The notes under the pieces were generated by a model. It saw only the letters and a program-made list of their open reading frames with translations. It was not told where the DNA came from and did no database searches. From the NCBI GenBank assembly GCA_964575975.1, contig CAZNTU010000021.1, forward strand, positions 1-43,357: a DNA stretch of 43,357 nucleotides. The letters run 5' to 3'. The translations under genes were made by a program, and so were the position numbers. Position 1 is the first letter of the stretch, and each line of letters opens with the position of its first letter. Below, one piece after another: positions 39,317 through 43,357 of this stretch. Source of the DNA: G963674505 sp964575975. GTDB lineage: Bacteria; Desulfobacterota; Desulfobacteria; Desulfobacterales; SKZT01.

Positions 39317-41206
39317 ATGATTGATTCAATAATGAACACGAGCGTATTGGCGGCTTTTCTGGCGGCTGTCGCGCCGCTAGCTTCTTTTTTCGCCATCATG
39401 CTTTTCACCAGGAAGAGCCCGGGGATTTCGTCCAAGGTTTCCATCGGGGCCATGTCCGTGTCTTTTCTGTGCGCGCTGCTCCTGCTGATACGCCATTGGG
39501 GCATGGACGGGCACGTCGAATACACGGCCCGGTGGATGGTCTCCGGCCCGGTGACGGTTCCGGTGGGCGTGCTGCTGGACCCGCTCAGCCTTTTGATGCT
39601 GCTGGTGGTGGCGGCCATTTGCCTGCTCGTACAGGTCTATTCCTTGGGATACATGGCGGGCGATCCCGGCTTTTCCAGGTACTACGCGTTCATGTCCCTT
39701 TTCGGGTGGGCCATGATTTCCATGTCCGTCTCGCCCACCATGCTTCAGCTTTACGTGTTTTGGGAGTTAGTCGGCCTGTCCTCGTATTTGCTCATCGGGT
39801 TCTGGTACGAAAAATTCAGCGCGAGCGCGGCCGGGAAAAAGGCTTTCGTGATGACCCGTCTAGGGGACATCGCCTTTTTCCTGGGATTGCTGATAGTGCT
39901 CGTCAACATGGGCAACCTGAATATTCTCGAGATGAACGGGCCGTCCGTCAGAGACAAAATGTACTCGGCGACGATCACGATTTCCGCGTTGCTCGTTTTC
40001 GGGGGAATCGTCGGGAAGAGCGCTCAATTTCCGCTTTTGACTTGGCTTCCGGACGCCATGGAGGGTCCCACGCCGGTCAGCGCCCTTCTGCATTCGGCGA
40101 CCATGGTGGCGGCGGGGGTGTTCCTGTTCGCGAGGCTGTTTCCGTTCTTCAGCCTGTCCTCTATGGCATTGACGATCATGCTTGCCATCGGGACGATCAG
40201 CATGCTCCTGGCCTCCACGATGGCCATGGTCAGCCGGGACGTCAAGCAAGTGTGGGCCTACTCGACCATCAGCCAGCTGGGATACATGATCATGGGGCTG
40301 GCGGCGGGCGGCTATGTCGCGGGCGTGTTCCACCTCGCGACGCACGCGGGGTTCAAAGCGCTGTTGTTTCTTTCCGCCGGGGTGTTCATCCACGCCTACC
40401 ACACTAACGACATGTTCGAGATCGGGAAGTCCGGGGGAAGGTCCATGAAAATCCCCATGATCTGCACGATCGTCGCGGGCGCGGCCTTGGCTGGACTTCC
40501 GCCCATGTCCGGTTTCGTCAGCAAGGAACTTATTCTGGGCCGGCTCTATCACTTGGACAATCCGCTATGGCTCGTCGCCGGCCTGGCGGGCGTATTTCTC
40601 ACCGCCTACTACACTTTTCGGTTGATCTTCATCATACTGTTCCCGAAGTACGACGAATTTCCCGTAACGTCGGGGAAAGAGCGCGAACACCACGACACGG
40701 GGAAAGCCATGGCCGTTCCTCTGATCGTATTGGCCGCGGTCACGGTCGGCCTGGGATTTTTCGAGCGGCCCGTCGAAAAGTTTCTAACGGCAGGGGTGGG
40801 ACACGCCGTATACCAACCGGAGAGTCATCAAGCCTGGGTGGAGTTAGTTTCCCTGCTGCTTGCGGGAGGCGCGATAATCCTCGCCTTGCTGGAGTTCGGT
40901 TTTAAAAGGTCCCGCCAAGTTGGTTTCATTGAGAAGTATCCTACGCTGTTCCGCCTCTTTTCCAACCGGTGGTACATCGACCACTTTTACAGGCGTTTTT
41001 TGGACGTCGTGATCTACGGGATTTTCATGCGGGGTTGCGCCAATACGGACGAAAAGATCATCGACGGCGGTCTCGACGCCTTGAGCGAAAAAACGGTTGA
41101 AACGGGAAAATTGTCGTCTTTGCTTCACGGCGGAATGATTCAATACCGCCTGATGGTGATTTTCGCCGCAATGGCCTTTTTGGGGATTTATTACTTTTTA
41201 GGGTAA
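39317..41206 (+). CDS. nuoL: Complex I subunit NuoL (antiporter-like)
   Basis: At 629 residues this distal membrane subunit has the expected length (E. coli 613). It has some 14-16 helices and the lateral helix near its C-terminus. Signatures are DPLSLLMLLVVAAICLLVQVYSLGYM, FWELVGLSSYLLIGFWYEK (the key Glu in helix 5), LLTWLPDAMEGPTPVSALLHSATMVAAG (Lys and His network) and STISQLGYMIMGLAAGGY. It starts ten bases after nuoK and ends three bases before nuoM. Confidence 0.95.
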   Translation: MIDSIMNTSVLAAFLAAVAPLASFFAIMLFTRKSPGISSKVSIGAMSVSFLCALLLLIRHWGMDGHVEYTARWMVSGPVTVPVGVLLDPLSLLMLLVVAAICLLVQVYSLGYMAGDPGFSRYYAFMSLFGWAMISMSVSPTMLQLYVFWELVGLSSYLLIGFWYEKFSASAAGKKAFVMTRLGDIAFFLGLLIVLVNMGNLNILEMNGPSVRDKMYSATITISALLVFGGIVGKSAQFPLLTWLPDAMEGPTPVSALLHSATMVAAGVFLFARLFPFFSLSSMALTIMLAIGTISMLLASTMAMVSRDVKQVWAYSTISQLGYMIMGLAAGGYVAGVFHLATHAGFKALLFLSAGVFIHAYHTNDMFEIGKSGGRSMKIPMICTIVAGAALAGLPPMSGFVSKELILGRLYHLDNPLWLVAGLAGVFLTAYYTFRLIFIILFPKYDEFPVTSGKEREHHDTGKAMAVPLIVLAAVTVGLGFFERPVEKFLTAGVGHAVYQPESHQAWVELVSLLLAGGAIILALLEFGFKRSRQVGFIEKYPTLFRLFSNRWYIDHFYRRFLDVVIYGIFMRGCANTDEKIIDGGLDALSEKTVETGKLSSLLHGGMIQYRLMVIFAAMAFLGIYYFLG

Positions 41207-41209
41207 ACA

Positions 41210-42694
41210 ATGCCGATACAGATGCATTACGCAAATTTTCCGTATCTTTCGACGATCCTGCTGTCGTGTATCGCGGGACTTTTCGTCATACTTTTCCTGC
41301 CGGCCGGGGAAACGAAAAAAATCAAATGGGTCAGCGCCTTTTTTTCGGGGGTCACGCTGGTCCTGTCCTTGTTTTTGTTCGTAGCCTACGACAAGAGCGT
41401 CGGGGGAGTGCAGTTCGTCGAAAAAGTCCTTTGGATCCCGTCCTTGGGCATCTACTATTTCAACGGGGCCGACGGCGTGAACCTTCCCATGCTGCTCCTG
41501 AGCGGAATCGTGTTCTTCACCGGCGTATTGACCATGTGGGAGCTGGAACACCGGGTCAAGGAGTTCTTCGCGCTGCTTTTCCTCCTGGTCTCCGGCGTTT
41601 TCGGCCTTTTCATGAGCTTCGACCTGTTTTTCATTTTCGTCTGGTACGACGTGTCGTTGTTTCCCATGTATTTGCTGATCGCCATCTGGGGAAGCACGCG
41701 GAAGGAATACGGGGCCATGAAGCTCACGCTGTACCTGCTTGCGGGAAGCGCCCTGATCCTGCCCGCGATTCTCTATTTGGTGAAAGTCGGGGGATTGAAC
41801 ACGTTCGACCTGGTCGCCCTGATGAAGCCCGGACTGTTCACGCCCGAGCAGCAAATATTCGCCTTCTTCTTCATTTACATCGGATTCGGCATTCTGGCGG
41901 GCGTGTGGCCGTTCCACACGTGGTCTCCGGTGGGCCACGTCGCGGCCCCGACGGCGGTCAGCATGGTGCATGCCGGGGTACTGATGAAGATCGGGGCGTT
42001 CGGCGTGCTTCGGGTCGGCATCTATCTATGTCCCGAGGGGTGGAAATTCTGGGCCCCGCTGATGGCTGTACTGGCGGTGATCGGCATTGTATATGGCGTG
42101 TTCGCAGGGTTGAGACAGACCGACTTGAAATACGTGATCGGATATTCCAGCGTGTCGCACATGGGAATCGTCGGCCTGGGGCTTTCGACTTTGACAGTCG
42201 ACGGGTTCAACGGAGCCATTTACCAGATGTTCGCCCACGGCATCATGACCGCCCTGCTGTTCTCCTCGGTCGGATACATCTACGACCGGACCCACACCAA
42301 AATGATCCACGAACTGGGAGGGTTGGGCAAAATCATGCCGGTCGCCTCCTCCTATTTCATCCTCGCGGCGCTGACGGCGATCGGCGTGCCCTGCCTGGCG
42401 AGCTTCTGGGGAGAGCTGGTGGTCTTCATCGCCGCTTTCAGAACGTATCCGTTTTTGGGAATCGTGGCCGTGTGCGGGCTCGTGGTCACCGCCCTGTTCA
42501 TCCTGCGGGTGGTCCAAAAGGCGTTCTACGGCCCCAAGAACATACGGTGGGAACACTTGGAGGACATTACGTTCGAACTGGGAATTCCCAGGATGATACT
42601 CGCGGGCGTGATCATTTTCTTCGGCCTGTTCCCGTCGATCATGTTCGACATGATACAAACCGCATCCATTCCTTTCATTAACGGACTGCCATGA
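41210..42694 (+). CDS. nuoM: Complex I subunit NuoM (antiporter-like)
   Basis: The 494 residues fit the family (E. coli 509). Signatures are NGADGVNLPMLLLSGIVFFTGVL, the helix-5 block FFIFVWYDVSLFPMYLLIAIWGS (in which the glutamate usually present at this point of the helix, as in E. coli FFFFWEMMLVPMYFL, is Asp), WPFHTWSPVGHVAAPTAVSMVHAG and YSSVSHMGIVGLG. The Asp in place of Glu in the FVWYD segment is worth noting, as the acidic residue itself is kept. It starts three bases after nuoL; its stop overlaps the nuoN start. Confidence 0.94.
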   Translation: MPIQMHYANFPYLSTILLSCIAGLFVILFLPAGETKKIKWVSAFFSGVTLVLSLFLFVAYDKSVGGVQFVEKVLWIPSLGIYYFNGADGVNLPMLLLSGIVFFTGVLTMWELEHRVKEFFALLFLLVSGVFGLFMSFDLFFIFVWYDVSLFPMYLLIAIWGSTRKEYGAMKLTLYLLAGSALILPAILYLVKVGGLNTFDLVALMKPGLFTPEQQIFAFFFIYIGFGILAGVWPFHTWSPVGHVAAPTAVSMVHAGVLMKIGAFGVLRVGIYLCPEGWKFWAPLMAVLAVIGIVYGVFAGLRQTDLKYVIGYSSVSHMGIVGLGLSTLTVDGFNGAIYQMFAHGIMTALLFSSVGYIYDRTHTKMIHELGGLGKIMPVASSYFILAALTAIGVPCLASFWGELVVFIAAFRTYPFLGIVAVCGLVVTALFILRVVQKAFYGPKNIRWEHLEDITFELGIPRMILAGVIIFFGLFPSIMFDMIQTASIPFINGLP

Positions 42695-43357
42695 TGAACT
42701 GGACGCTTTTCAACACCGAAATTTACTTTATGCTGACGGCCGGCGCGTTTCTTTTGATTTCGCTCATGCCCCGGCCCGGCGCGCAACGGGATTTTTACTC
42801 GGCTCTGGCCTTGTCGGGAATCGGGATCGGAATCTCGCTTTTCGGAGCGACCCAACAGGGGGACCTGTTCGCCGGTGCGTACCGCGTGGACATGTTCTCC
42901 CAGGTGTTCAAGGCGTTGCTCGCCATGGGATTTTTCTTGATCGTGTGCCTTTGCTCGGAGCTGAAAGGGGTTTCGGAAAAAAGACACCCCGAATTCTACA
43001 TGCTTCTGACCATCTGCACGCTTGCCATGATGATCCTTGTAAGCGCGGTCCATCTTCTGGCGATCTACATCGCGCTAGAGCTGTCGAGCTATTCTCTCTA
43101 CGTTCTCGTCTGCTTGAGAAAGGACCACGACATCAGCCTGTCGGCCGCCGTAAAATATTTTTTCGTCGGCGCGACGGCCTCGGCGGTGATGCTTCTGGGC
43201 ATGGCGCTACTTTACGGCGCCGCGAACACAGCGTACCTGATCGACATGGTGCAAACGCTGCCGGGCATGATCGACCGCCCGTTAGTCGCTATCGGAATTT
43301 TACTGACGCTCGCGGGTTTTTTCTTCAAACTGGCAGTCTTCCCTTTTCATTTCTGGG
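42691..43357 (+). CDS. nuoN: Complex I subunit NuoN (antiporter-like), N-terminal part
   Basis: ATG 42691 overlaps the nuoM stop by four bases and the frame stays open to the window edge (222 codons). The translation begins MMNWTLFNTEIYFMLTAG, has multiple hydrophobic helices, and shows VHLLAIYIALELSSYSLYVL with the helix-5 Glu, SLSAAVKYFFVGATASAVMLLG with the conserved Lys, and ends in FFFKLAVFPFHFW, the usual start of the second conserved block of NuoN. It is the third antiporter-like subunit and normally the last gene of the operon. About half of the protein lies outside the window. Confidence 0.93.
   Translation, partial: MMNWTLFNTEIYFMLTAGAFLLISLMPRPGAQRDFYSALALSGIGIGISLFGATQQGDLFAGAYRVDMFSQVFKALLAMGFFLIVCLCSELKGVSEKRHPEFYMLLTICTLAMMILVSAVHLLAIYIALELSSYSLYVLVCLRKDHDISLSAAVKYFFVGATASAVMLLGMALLYGAANTAYLIDMVQTLPGMIDRPLVAIGILLTLAGFFFKLAVFPFHFW

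Noticed and set aside
1..43357. tRNA, rRNA or insertion sequence genes
   Set aside because: I saw no cloverleaf-like or rRNA sequence and no transposase motif; a dedicated scan would be needed to exclude a tRNA formally.

Overview
The window reads as a contiguous chromosomal piece from a Gram-negative, anaerobic-type bacterium, most likely a deltaproteobacterial (Desulfobacterota-like) lineage or a near relative. The reasons are a KorA/KorD-type 2-oxoacid:ferredoxin oxidoreductase start, an ETF:quinone oxidoreductase, soluble PAS/REC hybrid kinases, a DUF4388 (PATAN) response regulator, a DUF6125 protein, CobT, and a complex I operon with fused subunits. This placement is inference from gene content; there is no rRNA or tRNA to anchor it.

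Layout. (1) 1-1309, minus strand: korA (cut by the window edge), korD and a GYF_2/zinc-ribbon/RDD membrane protein. (2) 1310-3259: a low-information stretch, an internally deleted small gene (1912-2213) and a DUF6125 gene. (3) 3350-11576, minus strand: a signalling island. A hybrid histidine kinase and an NtrC-type sigma-54 activator overlap by 4 bases. Just downstream are palindromic operator-like sites, a near-perfect -24/-12 (sigma-54) promoter and a roughly 240-base leader that contains a terminator-like hairpin. The four-gene operon behind it encodes a single-domain response regulator, two CheB-like proteins whose methylesterase triads are broken, and a NrtA/SsuA-type substrate-binding protein. 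This is the most interesting part of the window. (4) 11770-18101: a PilZ-like protein, glutamate dehydrogenase, ETF:quinone oxidoreductase, a YihY/BrkB membrane protein and CobT. (5) 18235-28885: a PHP phosphoesterase and an envelope/carbohydrate cluster: manA, a TPR plus metallopeptidase-like protein, a deleted radical SAM gene, a GT4 glycosyltransferase, an Ala/Glu/Pro-rich protein and cardiolipin synthase, then two exported or membrane-anchored proteins of unknown function. (6) 29232-43357, plus strand: the respiratory complex I operon, nuoA, a nuoB-C-D triple fusion, then nuoE, F, G, H, I, J, K, L, M and the first part of nuoN.

How it works together. KorAD and ETF-QO put electrons from 2-oxoacid and acyl-CoA oxidation into ferredoxin and quinone. 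Complex I couples nicotinamide oxidation to quinone reduction and ion pumping. The E, F, G and I subunits look like the E. coli type, including the N7 cluster ligands of NuoG. The NuoF residue that aligns with E. coli Glu183, which helps exclude NADPH, is Val here, so altered NADH/NADPH preference is a testable prediction. The nuo operon is interrupted by unusual intercistronic inserts: a terminator-like structure before nuoE, a 9-base tandem repeat before nuoI and a 14-base inverted repeat array before nuoJ.

I found no rRNA, tRNA, CRISPR array or intact insertion sequence. Two genes (1912-2213 and 22738-23146) are decayed by internal deletion. Family names and alignments to E. coli or Salmonella proteins are from memory, since no search could be run.
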